From assembly GCF_042468235.1 (NCBI RefSeq), contig NZ_CP170386.1, forward strand, positions 930,001 through 994,000: DNA of 64,000 bases. The letters are read 5' to 3'. Source of the DNA: Lonepinella sp042468235 (lineage in GTDB: Bacteria; Pseudomonadota; Gammaproteobacteria; Enterobacterales; Pasteurellaceae). The number at the start of each line of letters is the position of its first letter. Position 1 is the stretch's first letter. The position numbers were made by a program, and so were the translations under genes. A model generated the notes under the pieces. The model was not told the origin of the DNA. It did not search any database and worked only from the letters and a program-made list of their open reading frames with translations. Of this stretch, positions 35,755 through 44,741 are shown one piece after another.

Positions 35755-37449
35755 ATGTTGAATTTCCGTATCTTTCGTTTTTTTCTATTGCTTTGGCTAC
35801 TAAGCACAACGCATACGGCATTCTCTGCCCCAAAAGTGCCTGAAATTATAACAGATAATGGTTTAATTTACTGTACTAATGCCAGTGGATTTTCTTTTAA
35901 CCCCCAAACGGCAGATGCCGGCACCAGTATGAATGTGGTGACCGAACAAATCTATAATAAATTATTTGAACCGCATAACAACAGTGCCAAAGTCGAGCCG
36001 TCACTGGCGCAATCTTATAGTATTTCGGCGGACGGCAAAACCATTATTATTAATTTACGTAAGGGCGTACAGTTTCATCACACCGCTTGGTTTACCCCAA
36101 CTCGCAATCTTAATGCAGATGATGTGGTTTTCTCGTTAAATCGCGTGCTAGGGCATAATACGTCTTTGCCTGAATTTGCTAGTGACAGCAATGAAAATAT
36201 TAATCGACAATATCAGATTTTCCACGAACTGGCTAAAAAATCTCGCTTTCCGTATTTTGAAAGCGTGAAATTAAACCAGAAAATTAAACAAGTAGAATCT
36301 ATTGATCCTTATACAGTGAAAATTGAACTGTTCGCCCCTGATGCATCAGTATTATCTCATCTCGCCAGCCAATATGCGGTGATTTTATCGCAAGAATATG
36401 CGCTGCAACTCAATGCGGACGATAATCTCAGCCAGCTGGATGAATTACCCGTAGGAACGGGAGCGTATCAAGTAAAAGATTATTTCCGTAGTCAATATAT
36501 TCGCTTACAACGTCATTCTCATTACTGGGGTAAAAAACCGTCTATTCCCCATATTGTTATCGATCTTTCCACCGATAAAATGGGACGTTTAGCTAAATTT
36601 TTCAACAATGAATGTCAAATTGCGAGTTTCCCCGAACCAAGCCAATTAGGCTTGTTAAAAAATAATGGTGAGCGTTTTCAAATGACCATGATGGACGGCA
36701 TGAATTTGTCTTATTTGGCGTTTAACTTTTTACGTCCCGCTATGCAAGATAGAGATACTCGCCGCGCCATTGCTCAAGCGATTAATCGTGAACGGATTAT
36801 AAAACATATTTATTATGATACCGCCACCATTGCTAATCGTATTATTCCGCCGGTATCTTGGGCTTCTAGTGATTCGCGACGTGGTTTTTTCTATCAATAT
36901 AATCCACAACAGGCAAAAAGTGTATTACAGGATAAAAATCTCAAATTGGAAATGTGGGTGGTAGATCAAGAACAAGTGTATAATCCGTCTCCGATTAAAA
37001 TGGCAGAAATGATTAAGTCGGACCTAGAAAAAGTCGGTGTAAAAGTGAAAGTGCGGTCGGTTTCTCGTAACTTTTTGATGCGAAATCTCAATAATAAAAC
37101 TGAGGATTATGATCTAATCTTAAGCGGTTGGCTCACCAGTCACTTAGATCCTGATAGCTTCTTACGTCCTATTTTAAGTTGCAATACGACCAATGAAATC
37201 ACTAATCTATCTAACTGGTGTTCACCTAAATTCGATAGCTTATTAGATTTTGCCTTAATTAACCATAATATTGATATGCGAGCATCGGATTACTATGCAG
37301 CTCAACTAGAAGTCTTAACGGAATTACCAATTTTCCCGATTGCTAATATTAAACGCTTGTTAATTTCCAATGCGGAAGTGAAAGGAATTGAAGTGTCGCC
37401 TTTTGGTAATATTAACTTTGAAAAATTATCCATCAGAGGCAAAAAATGA
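35755..37449 (+). CDS. sapA: SapA, periplasmic peptide/heme-binding protein
   Basis: Solute-binding protein of the Sap ABC transporter (564 aa from ATG 35755; an upstream TTG at 35695 would put 20 residues before the signal peptide and is unlikely). Signal peptide FRFFLLLWLLSTTHTAFSA. SBP family 5 features: YCTNASGFSFNPQTADAGTS, LAQSYSISADGKTIIINLRK, VVFSLNRVLG and GTGAYQVKDYF. In nontypeable Haemophilus, SapA binds antimicrobial peptides and heme, giving resistance to host peptides (known for the family). It is first of five sap genes and overlaps sapB by 4 bases. Confidence 0.94.
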   Translation: MLNFRIFRFFLLLWLLSTTHTAFSAPKVPEIITDNGLIYCTNASGFSFNPQTADAGTSMNVVTEQIYNKLFEPHNNSAKVEPSLAQSYSISADGKTIIINLRKGVQFHHTAWFTPTRNLNADDVVFSLNRVLGHNTSLPEFASDSNENINRQYQIFHELAKKSRFPYFESVKLNQKIKQVESIDPYTVKIELFAPDASVLSHLASQYAVILSQEYALQLNADDNLSQLDELPVGTGAYQVKDYFRSQYIRLQRHSHYWGKKPSIPHIVIDLSTDKMGRLAKFFNNECQIASFPEPSQLGLLKNNGERFQMTMMDGMNLSYLAFNFLRPAMQDRDTRRAIAQAINRERIIKHIYYDTATIANRIIPPVSWASSDSRRGFFYQYNPQQAKSVLQDKNLKLEMWVVDQEQVYNPSPIKMAEMIKSDLEKVGVKVKVRSVSRNFLMRNLNNKTEDYDLILSGWLTSHLDPDSFLRPILSCNTTNEITNLSNWCSPKFDSLLDFALINHNIDMRASDYYAAQLEVLTELPIFPIANIKRLLISNAEVKGIEVSPFGNINFEKLSIRGKK

Positions 37450-38417
37450 TGTACGCATTCTGTCGCCGTATTTTTCTGACCTTTATTAACCTGTTTTTGT
37501 TGTCGTTGGTGAGCTACAGCATTTTTATGCGTGATCCATCCAATATTTCATTTTCTCAACCGCACTTTTTTTCCGGTTATGTTAGTTATGTGGGTAGTTT
37601 GATTAAAGGCGATTTAGGCATTACTTATAATGGTGGCGACTCGCTCAATTCTGCGATTTTCACCGTCTTTCCTCCCACCTTAGAACTTTGTTTCTTTGCG
37701 ATTATATTGGCATTTCTATTTGGTGTACCTTTAGGGATTATCGGTGCATTTAATAAAAATCGGATTTATGGCAAGGCGATCAGTGGTTTATCGTCTTTTG
37801 GTGTGTCTGTACCAGTATTTTGGATTGCGCCAATTTTGCTCTATTTTGCTGCGATCTATGGTTGGGAAATTTCTGCTGTTGGGCAATATAATGTGCTTTA
37901 TGAAATTCCATCTGTCACCGGCTTTACGGCTATTGATGTATGGTTAGTGGATGTCCCCTATCGAATTAAAATTATTCAAAATGTATTTCAACATTTGTCG
38001 TTGCCAACTCTCGTGTTAGCCATATCCCCTACTATGGAAATCACAAAATTAGTGCAACAACGTACGGAATGGATTTTGTCACAAAATTATGTAAAATTTT
38101 CTATGACCCGTGGTTGGTCAAATTTTACTATTTTACATCGTTATATCTGTCGTAACACGTTGCCGATATTAATTCCCGAGTTGCCACGCTTGATTACGTT
38201 TACATTAGCCTTGTCAATGCTGATAGAAACGACTTTCGCTTGGCCGGGAATCGGACGCTGGTTAATTTTAGCTATGAATCAACAAGACTATAACAGTATT
38301 GCGGTAGGGGTGATTATTATCGGTTTATTTATTATGGCTGTAAATATTCTAGCCGAATTTAGTTTATTTTTACTCGACCCCTTTGGCAAAAAAGGATGGC
38401 TAAATAATGCTCGATAA
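37446..38417 (+). CDS. sapB: SapB, peptide ABC transporter permease
   Basis: 323 aa inner-membrane permease. The BPD_transp_1 core shows FPPTLELCFFAIILAFLFGV, GVSVPVFWIAPILLYF, and an EAA-type loop near MTRGWSNFTILHRYICRNTL. Its ATG overlaps the sapA stop (ATGATG arrangement) and its end overlaps sapC by 11 bases, so translation is coupled. Confidence 0.93.
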   Translation: MMYAFCRRIFLTFINLFLLSLVSYSIFMRDPSNISFSQPHFFSGYVSYVGSLIKGDLGITYNGGDSLNSAIFTVFPPTLELCFFAIILAFLFGVPLGIIGAFNKNRIYGKAISGLSSFGVSVPVFWIAPILLYFAAIYGWEISAVGQYNVLYEIPSVTGFTAIDVWLVDVPYRIKIIQNVFQHLSLPTLVLAISPTMEITKLVQQRTEWILSQNYVKFSMTRGWSNFTILHRYICRNTLPILIPELPRLITFTLALSMLIETTFAWPGIGRWLILAMNQQDYNSIAVGVIIIGLFIMAVNILAEFSLFLLDPFGKKGWLNNAR

Positions 38418-39294
38418 AGAACCTTATGAATTCCGTGACAGTGATGCCTTAAACCAAATTTGGCGATTGTTCCATAAAAATCGTGTAGCCTTATTTAGTT
38501 TCTATGCCACGGTCGCCTTATTATTAATTGCTATTTTCGCCCCTTGGTTAGCCCCTTATAGTAGTGATATGCAATTTGTAGGCGAAGAATTAACCCCCCC
38601 TTCTTGGAATAGTGCCGGGAAAGTTATCTACTTTTTCGGTACCGATGATCTCGGGCGGGATTTGTTTAGTCGCTTGCTTAATGGTGTGACCTATACTTTT
38701 GGCAGTACGGTGATTGTGGTATTTTTCGTTTCTATTATCGGCGGACTGTTAGGCATTATGGCGGGCATGTCAACAGGTCTAAAATCTCGCATGCTTGGGC
38801 ATTTTCTGGATGCATTTTTGTCCATTCCAATTTTATTAATTAGTATTGTGATTGCTACTTTAATGGAACCGAGTTTACCAAATGCCATGTTAGCCATTTT
38901 ACTCGCTTTATTACCGCACTTTATTCATGAAATCTATCAAGCGGTACATCAAGAACTTAAAAAAGAATACGTTTTAGTATTGCAACTGGAGGGTATCTCT
39001 AACACAGTGTTACTGAAAGAAACGATTTTACCAAATATCAGTGTTCGTTATATTCAAGAAATTATCCGTTCCTTTTCAGTGACATTAATGGAAATCAGTG
39101 CCTTAAGTTTTATTGCTTTAGGAGCTCAACGCCCAACACCTGAATGGGGAGCAATGATTCGAGATAGTTTAGAACTTATCTATCTCGCCCCTTGGACCGT
39201 CATTTTACCCGGTGTGGCGATTATTCTTTCAATGTTGGTCGTAATGTTATTTGGCAATGGCTTATGTAAAGCTATCAACAAATATTATGAATAG
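38407..39294 (+). CDS. sapC: SapC, peptide ABC transporter permease
   Basis: 295 aa second permease. The N-terminal cytosolic segment LNQIWRLFHKNRVALFSF is followed by APWLAPYSSDMQFVGEELTPP and FFGTDDLGRDLFSRLLNGV, typical of DppC/SapC permeases. The EAA loop is LQLEGISNTVLLKETILPNI. It pairs with SapB in the membrane. Confidence 0.93.
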   Translation: MLDKEPYEFRDSDALNQIWRLFHKNRVALFSFYATVALLLIAIFAPWLAPYSSDMQFVGEELTPPSWNSAGKVIYFFGTDDLGRDLFSRLLNGVTYTFGSTVIVVFFVSIIGGLLGIMAGMSTGLKSRMLGHFLDAFLSIPILLISIVIATLMEPSLPNAMLAILLALLPHFIHEIYQAVHQELKKEYVLVLQLEGISNTVLLKETILPNISVRYIQEIIRSFSVTLMEISALSFIALGAQRPTPEWGAMIRDSLELIYLAPWTVILPGVAIILSMLVVMLFGNGLCKAINKYYE

Positions 39295-39302
39295 GAGCAA
39301 CC

Positions 39303-40364
39303 ATGGCATTATTAGATATTCGTAATCTTTGTATTGAAATTCCGACCTCACAAGGGCGAATTAGATTGGTGGATAACGTTAATTTAACCCTTGATGAAGG
39401 TGAAATTTGTGGTCTAGTGGGTGAAACTGGCTCGGGTAAAAGTCTGATCGCAAAAGTGATTTGTAATGCTTTTAAAGATAACTGGATTATCACCGCCGAT
39501 CGTTTTCGTTTTGATGATGTGGAACTGTTAAAGCTCAGCCCTTATAAACGACGTAAACTGGTTGGCAAAGCGATCTCAATGATTTATCAAGAACCTCTCA
39601 CTTATCTTGATCCAAGCCGTAAGATCGGTAAACAAATTATTCAAAATATTCCATCTTGGACATTTAAAGGACGTTGGTGGAAATGGTTTGGCTGGAAAAA
39701 ACGCCGCGCCATTGAATTATTGCACAGAGTGGGAATCAAAGAACATAAAGATATTATGAATAGCTACCCAAAAGAAATCACAGAGGGGGAAGGGCAAAAA
39801 GTGATGATTGCCATTGCAGTGGCGAATCAACCACGCTTATTAATTGCTGATGAGCCGACTAATTCATTAGAACCCACAACTCAGTTGCAGATCTTTCGCT
39901 TGCTTTCCAGTATGAATAAAAATAATGGCATGACTATTTTATTCGCCAGCAATGATATTGCGGAAATTAGTAAATGGTGTGACAGTCTCACGATGTTATA
40001 TTGTGGACAAAATACTGAAACGGGACCAAAGGAAAGCGTACTGGAAAATCCTTTTCACCCTTATACCGCATCATTGCTACATGCTACCCCAGATTTCAGC
40101 CAACCATTGCCATTTAAAAGCCGTTTGAGTACCCTACGAGGTAGCGTACCGTTGTTAGAACATATGCCAATGGGATGTCGCTTAGGTCCACGTTGTCCTT
40201 TTGCTCAAAAAGATTGCGTGAATAAACCACCATTACGCCGGATTAAACAACACCAATTTGCCTGTCATCATCCACTGAATTTACGTGAAAATGATACGAT
40301 TAAAGAAACGGCAAGTCCGTTGAGATTAAACGTAGATATTCCCGTACAACACCATGATGAATAA
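39303..40364 (+). CDS. sapD: SapD, peptide ABC transporter ATPase
   Basis: 353 aa. Walker A is GETGSGKSLIAK, Walker B is LLIADEPTNSLEP, and the C-terminal oligopeptide-type domain has MGCRLGPRCPFAQKDC. The signature reads ITEGEGQKVMIA rather than LSGGQ, a deviation shared with E. coli SapD. In enteric bacteria SapD also supports Trk potassium uptake. It starts 8 bases after sapC with GGAGCAACC ahead. Confidence 0.93.
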   Translation: MALLDIRNLCIEIPTSQGRIRLVDNVNLTLDEGEICGLVGETGSGKSLIAKVICNAFKDNWIITADRFRFDDVELLKLSPYKRRKLVGKAISMIYQEPLTYLDPSRKIGKQIIQNIPSWTFKGRWWKWFGWKKRRAIELLHRVGIKEHKDIMNSYPKEITEGEGQKVMIAIAVANQPRLLIADEPTNSLEPTTQLQIFRLLSSMNKNNGMTILFASNDIAEISKWCDSLTMLYCGQNTETGPKESVLENPFHPYTASLLHATPDFSQPLPFKSRLSTLRGSVPLLEHMPMGCRLGPRCPFAQKDCVNKPPLRRIKQHQFACHHPLNLRENDTIKETASPLRLNVDIPVQHHDE

Positions 40365-40381
40365 AATAAAACGGAAGAAAA

Positions 40382-41185
40382 ATGATCGCACTTTTAGACG
40401 TTAATGATTTATCCAAATCCTTTAAAGAACATCAAGGTTTGTTTGGGCCAGATACCTTTCACGCCGTACAAGATGTCAGTTTTAGCCTTGCACGCAAACA
40501 AACATTAGCCATTATTGGAAATAACGGCTCTGGTAAATCAACTCTGGCAAAAATGATTGTGGGTATCACTCGCCCCACATCAGGGCAAATTGTATTAGAC
40601 GGCAAACCCCTCACTTTTGGCGATTATCAATACCGTTCCAAACGTATCCGAATGCTCATGCAAGATCCTAATTCTGCCTTTAATCCACGCTTAAATATCG
40701 GGCAAATTCTTGATATGCCTTTAAAATTAGGGACAAATCTGAATGAACAACAGCGTAATGAAAAAATCTTTGAAACCTTACGTTTAGTCGGTCTTTATCC
40801 CGATCATACTAACGTGAAAATCCACACCCTTTCTGCCAGCCAAAAACAACGTATTGCTTTTGCTCAAGCTTTAATTCTTGAACCACAGATTATTATTACC
40901 GATGATACTATTGGCACCCTAGATGCGTCCGTTAAAACCCAATTAACCAATTTAATGCTAAACGTACAAGAACGTCGTGGCGTTGCTTATATTTATGTCA
41001 GTCAACATTTAGGTTTTGTGAAGCATATTGCAGATCAGGTGCTTGTAATGGATAAAGGGTTAGTAGTGGAATACGGTTCAACCAGAAATTTATTTAGCCA
41101 TCCGAAAAGTGATATTACCAAGCGGTTAGTAGAAAGCCATTTTGAGCATGTGTTGGATGATAGGGCTTGGGAGAGAGAGTGGTGA
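40382..41185 (+). CDS. sapF: SapF, peptide ABC transporter ATPase
   Basis: 267 aa. Walker A is GNNGSGKSTLAKM, Q-loop MLMQDPNSAFNP, signature TLSASQKQRIAFAQAL, H-loop YVSQHLGFVKHI. Walker B is IIITDDTIGTLD: Asp175 occupies the position of the catalytic glutamate, whereas SapD keeps DE. The Sap ATPases may therefore be asymmetric. It is last in sapABCDF, and a repeat-family copy and a bidirectional terminator lie downstream. Confidence 0.92.
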   Translation: MIALLDVNDLSKSFKEHQGLFGPDTFHAVQDVSFSLARKQTLAIIGNNGSGKSTLAKMIVGITRPTSGQIVLDGKPLTFGDYQYRSKRIRMLMQDPNSAFNPRLNIGQILDMPLKLGTNLNEQQRNEKIFETLRLVGLYPDHTNVKIHTLSASQKQRIAFAQALILEPQIIITDDTIGTLDASVKTQLTNLMLNVQERRGVAYIYVSQHLGFVKHIADQVLVMDKGLVVEYGSTRNLFSHPKSDITKRLVESHFEHVLDDRAWEREW

Positions 41186-41190
41186 CCTTC

Positions 41191-41265
41191 CCGTGTCGTA
41201 CGAGGTTAAGCATGGTGACGATGCTCCGCATCTTAATATAATCTAGCCCCATCGCCAGTGCGGGG
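41191..41265. repeat. Dispersed intergenic repeat, copy 2 (after sapF)
   Basis: Holds GTACGAGGTTAAGCATG (41198-41214), then GATGCTCCGCATCTTAATA and finally CAGTGCGGGG. The same blocks occur in the copy before parE (1842-1914, opposite orientation), and the core recurs at 48636 and 61110. No protein is encoded. Confidence 0.7.
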
Positions 41266-41267
41266 AA

Positions 41268-41301
41268 ACAAAAAAACCCGAACTCAATGTTCGGGTTTTT
41301 C
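41268..41301. terminator. Bidirectional terminator between sapF and the porin
   Basis: AAAAACCCGAAC pairs with GTTCGGGTTTTT around TCAAT, giving a T-run on both strands. It serves the convergent sap operon and porin gene. Confidence 0.93.
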
Positions 41302-41323
41302 AACAAATTGACTAATCTATTGA

Positions 41324-42364
41324 TTAAAAATATACACGTAAACCTACACCGTAAACATTGTCTTTTTCGGTTGTTGGTTCTGCATTTGCTACATAAGTTT
41401 TAGTACGTTGATGAGCATACTCAACATAAGTAATGACGTTTTTGTGTAATTTATAGTCCACACCTACTAAGTATTGATGTTGGATATTGTCTTCTTTTGC
41501 TTCAAGACGTTCCCATTGTACATAAACACGAGATGGTTCTGTCACTTGGTAGCTAGCTTGAACTAAAGAATAACGACCTTTATCATTTGATTTATCTGCT
41601 TTCACTTTATAGTTAGATTGACCATAGTTTAAGCCTAAATTGAATGGACCTACGGTATAACCTGCATGGACTAACCATTGACGGTTTTTCGCAACGGTAT
41701 CTCTTGTTGTACCATTGTCATAATTATCTTGGCTATATACCGCACCGAAATCTAATGCTTGATTATCATCAATCGCAAAATTATAGAATAATGTTGCAGC
41801 ATAACCGTTTTTCAAACTATCATCTGTTGAACCAGTGCTAGTGCGATCTTTGCTACTATCACCGAATAAATAATCTAAACCGAAACTGAAACCATTCCAT
41901 TCAGCAGAACGGAATTTAATTTCTTTCTTAGCACTAGTAGTTAATGGAATTAATGCTCCACTATTGAAATAACCGTTATCACCAATAATATCATCCGCAT
42001 TAGTTGCTTGGCGACCGAATGTTAAGGTACCAACATCTTGATGATTTAATCCACCATATAAATATTTAGTTGTTGGGTTATTAAAGGTACTTTTTGAATC
42101 TGCATTATCGTTAAAACGTAATTCATAACCAGCCAAACCAGATAAACCATTACCTAAATCTTGGCTCGCTTTGAGAATTACACGAGAACCGTCATTTACA
42201 AGGTCACCACGTTGATCATCACCTAAACGACCTAAGAACATACGGAATGAACCGCTTAATTCAATTTTTGTGCCATTTTGTTCATAAACGGTGGCAGCGT
42301 TTGCTGTGCTTACTGCTGTAGCGGCTGTTGCAGCCACTGCTAATGCTACTAATGTTTTTTTCAT
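41324..42364 (-). CDS. OmpP2/OmpH-type general porin
   Basis: Outer-membrane trimeric porin, 346 aa. I start at ATG 42364 (MKKTLVALAVAATAATAVST), a classical signal peptide with GAAGGAAAAC ahead; the open frame extends 15 codons further upstream. The mature protein begins ATVYEQNGTKIELSGSFRMF, has alternating beta strands, and ends in the outer-membrane signature VGLRVYF. Variable surface loops include SSKDRTSTGSTDDS. It resembles H. influenzae P2 and Pasteurella OmpH; I leave the symbol empty because naming differs by species. A near-perfect CRP site lies about 165 bases upstream. Confidence 0.92.
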   Translation of the reverse strand: MKKTLVALAVAATAATAVSTANAATVYEQNGTKIELSGSFRMFLGRLGDDQRGDLVNDGSRVILKASQDLGNGLSGLAGYELRFNDNADSKSTFNNPTTKYLYGGLNHQDVGTLTFGRQATNADDIIGDNGYFNSGALIPLTTSAKKEIKFRSAEWNGFSFGLDYLFGDSSKDRTSTGSTDDSLKNGYAATLFYNFAIDDNQALDFGAVYSQDNYDNGTTRDTVAKNRQWLVHAGYTVGPFNLGLNYGQSNYKVKADKSNDKGRYSLVQASYQVTEPSRVYVQWERLEAKEDNIQHQYLVGVDYKLHKNVITYVEYAHQRTKTYVANAEPTTEKDNVYGVGLRVYF

Positions 42365-42521
42365 AATGTTTTCCTTCTTTGTATCAGGATTATTGTTATA
42401 TACAACCAAGATTTGAACTTTTTAAATTTAAAACTGTCAAATCTCGCTTTTTTTAAAGCGAGACCATATTGCCAAAGAATGAAATTCTCGTCAATCAGAA
42501 AAGACAACATTTTATATAAAA

Positions 42522-42537
42522 AGTGATAAAGATCACA
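42522..42537. promoter_or_regulatory. CRP-type operator upstream of the porin
   Basis: On the minus strand the site reads TGTGATCTTTATCACT, 9 of 10 consensus positions of TGTGA-N6-TCACA. It lies between the porin start and the 3' end of qseC. Confidence 0.7.
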
Positions 42538-42630
42538 TTTTTCGCAATAAATAGATTAATTAATATACAAAAATATCCTTGTTGTCACTCCATTTCTAGA
42601 AAAAATAGGCTCAAATGGAGCAAAAACGCG

Positions 42631-44007
42631 TTATCGAGTCAATTGAAAAATAATGCGCAAGCCAGCATTTTTGTGAGCCAAATCTTGCCTATTTTCAAAT
42701 TGCACCTTGATATGGTGTAATTCTGCAATGCGTTTTACAATAGATAAACCTAATCCGCTACCCTTTTCATTTTGCCCTGCTGGGCGATAAAAACGCTGAC
42801 CTAATTTATCTAAATCGGCTTGATTAACACCACCACCATTATCTTCAATATAAATTGCCGTTTTTTCTAACCGCACTTTTACTTGGCTATTTTCTGGACA
42901 ATATTTAATTGCATTATCCAACACATTTCGCAACATTAAAGACAATAATAATGTTTGCCCTTGCTGTTGTACTGGGATACTGTGAACATCAAAAAGTAAC
43001 TCGATTTGCTTTCTTTGAGCTGAAAAATACAGTTCGCTTATCACTGAACTGATTAATTTTTGCCAATCAATAATTTCTAGCTCATCTAATTGTTGTAGAT
43101 TATCCAAACGAGATAAGGTTAATAATTGTTCTATCACCTGTGTAGCACGATCAATGCCTTGAGTGAGATTATTTAAGGCTTCATCTCTTAATTTAGCATC
43201 ATCTCCCACCATTTGTGCAATTTCTGTTTGAATCCGTAAGCCAGCTAAAGGGCTGCGTAATTCATGTGCGGCATCTGAAGTAAAACGGCGTTCACGCACT
43301 AACATAGTGGAAGTGCGGTCAAAAAAACCATTTAATCCCTGTACTAAAGGCAAAATTTCATCAGGTAAATTTTTAGTATCAAAATGTTGATGATCATCGG
43401 GTGAACGTTGTCGCATTTGCTGTCCCACCTGATTTATATTTTTTAATTCTCGCCCGATCAGTAAAATCATCAATCCGATTAATAATGGCAAGCCAGCAAT
43501 CCATACCCACATTTGCTTAAACACCATATCATTAATCAGGCTACCACGATATTTAAGTTGCTGTCCTACCGCCACAATTAAGCTACGATCTTCTGACGGT
43601 AACCAAAAAATTCGCCATTTATCATCACCACCAGCCAAATTGGTCACAGAAAATCCACGCACGGGGGCAAAAATAAAGTTTTCCCCTTTTGCATCATCGC
43701 CCAATAGTAATTCGCCGTTACGAGTAAACACGGCAAATGCCAAGGCATCATCATCATAATGGGCTTTACGTTTATGATAAGGTCGGAATCCCCCTCGCAT
43801 TTGACGTTCAATTAAAATTTGGTGTAAATTAGACGTTGCCAACCGCTTTGCCAATAAAATCTGTTGAGCATCAAATAATTCATTCACTTCCTTACGAGCT
43901 TCAAACCACGCAATGCTAGTAGATATGCCCCATATTATTAAAGCAGTTAAAGACAAAATGGAAATTAAACGTAGGCGTAAACTATTCTTTGGTAGTAATT
44001 TCATCAT
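42631..44007 (-). CDS. qseC: Sensor histidine kinase QseC
   Basis: 458 aa inner-membrane kinase. Two transmembrane helices (about 13-35 and 165-185) flank a periplasmic sensor domain. The H-box is AAHELRSPLAGL (His248), the N-box is LRNVLDNAIKYC, and the G boxes are IEDNGGGV and GSGLGLSIV. It pairs with QseB, whose gene overlaps it by 26 bases. Family members respond to catecholamines or metal ions; the ligand here is not shown by the sequence. Confidence 0.92.
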   Translation of the reverse strand: MMKLLPKNSLRLRLISILSLTALIIWGISTSIAWFEARKEVNELFDAQQILLAKRLATSNLHQILIERQMRGGFRPYHKRKAHYDDDALAFAVFTRNGELLLGDDAKGENFIFAPVRGFSVTNLAGGDDKWRIFWLPSEDRSLIVAVGQQLKYRGSLINDMVFKQMWVWIAGLPLLIGLMILLIGRELKNINQVGQQMRQRSPDDHQHFDTKNLPDEILPLVQGLNGFFDRTSTMLVRERRFTSDAAHELRSPLAGLRIQTEIAQMVGDDAKLRDEALNNLTQGIDRATQVIEQLLTLSRLDNLQQLDELEIIDWQKLISSVISELYFSAQRKQIELLFDVHSIPVQQQGQTLLLSLMLRNVLDNAIKYCPENSQVKVRLEKTAIYIEDNGGGVNQADLDKLGQRFYRPAGQNEKGSGLGLSIVKRIAELHHIKVQFENRQDLAHKNAGLRIIFQLTR

Positions 44008-44662
44008 TTTTTCCTAAGGCGTAACCTACACCATGTACGGTACGAATAAATTGTTTACCTAATTTTCTACGTAAATTATACATGTGTACTTCAAGGGCAT
44101 TACTACTCACATCATCGTCCCAACTATATAATTTTTCTTCAATAAAGGTGCGACTGAGTACCCGTTTTTGATTGAGCATAAACAACTCGAGTAACTTATA
44201 TTCTCGCGTAGTCAACGAAATTTCTTGTTCATTTAAAAAGACTTGGTGATTGGTCGGATCAAACTTTACTGCTCCATATTCCATAATCGGATTAGCTTGT
44301 CCATAACGACGGCGAATTAACGCTTGCAAACGTGCCACCACTTCAGCTAAGGCAAAGGGTTTACATAAATAATCATCCGCCCCACGTTGTAAGCCAGTAA
44401 CCCGTTCATTTAAAGTATCACGTGCAGTTAAAATTAAAATGGGTACATCTTGATTATCCGCTCGCCATTGCTGCAAAATATCCAAACCATCCATTTTGGG
44501 CAAGGTCAAATCTAATACGACCGCATCATAATCCGCTGATTTAATCGCCTCAAAACCTGTTTTGCCGTCAGTAAACCAATCCACTAAAAAGCCCGATTTG
44601 GTTAAGCCAATATTTAACCCATTGCCGATTAAGGGATCATCTTCAATCACTAAAATTCGCAT
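43982..44662 (-). CDS. qseB: Response regulator QseB
   Basis: 226 aa OmpR-family regulator. The receiver domain has phosphoacceptor Asp51 in DAVVLDLTLPKMDG, the switch region ILTARD and Lys in CKPFALAE; the C-terminal winged helix shows TTREYKLLELFMLN and NLRRKLGKQFIRTVHGVGY. It is translated just before qseC. ygiW lies upstream on the same strand, separated by an intrinsic terminator. Confidence 0.93.
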   Translation of the reverse strand: MRILVIEDDPLIGNGLNIGLTKSGFLVDWFTDGKTGFEAIKSADYDAVVLDLTLPKMDGLDILQQWRADNQDVPILILTARDTLNERVTGLQRGADDYLCKPFALAEVVARLQALIRRRYGQANPIMEYGAVKFDPTNHQVFLNEQEISLTTREYKLLELFMLNQKRVLSRTFIEEKLYSWDDDVSSNALEVHMYNLRRKLGKQFIRTVHGVGYALGKNDEITTKE

Positions 44663-44706
44663 AAATTACACCGCAGTTTGTTGTTAATTTCTGTTGTTAG
44701 CATAAC

Positions 44707-44736
44707 AAAAAAGCGACCTGAATGTCGCTTTTTATA
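44707..44736 (-). terminator. Intrinsic terminator/attenuator between ygiW and qseB
   Basis: On the minus strand AAAAGCGAC pairs with GTCGCTTTT around ATTCAG, followed by TT. It lies 6-35 bases past the ygiW stop and about 45 bases before qseB, so it should cut readthrough into qseBC. Confidence 0.82.
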
Positions 44737-44741
44737 GAAAA

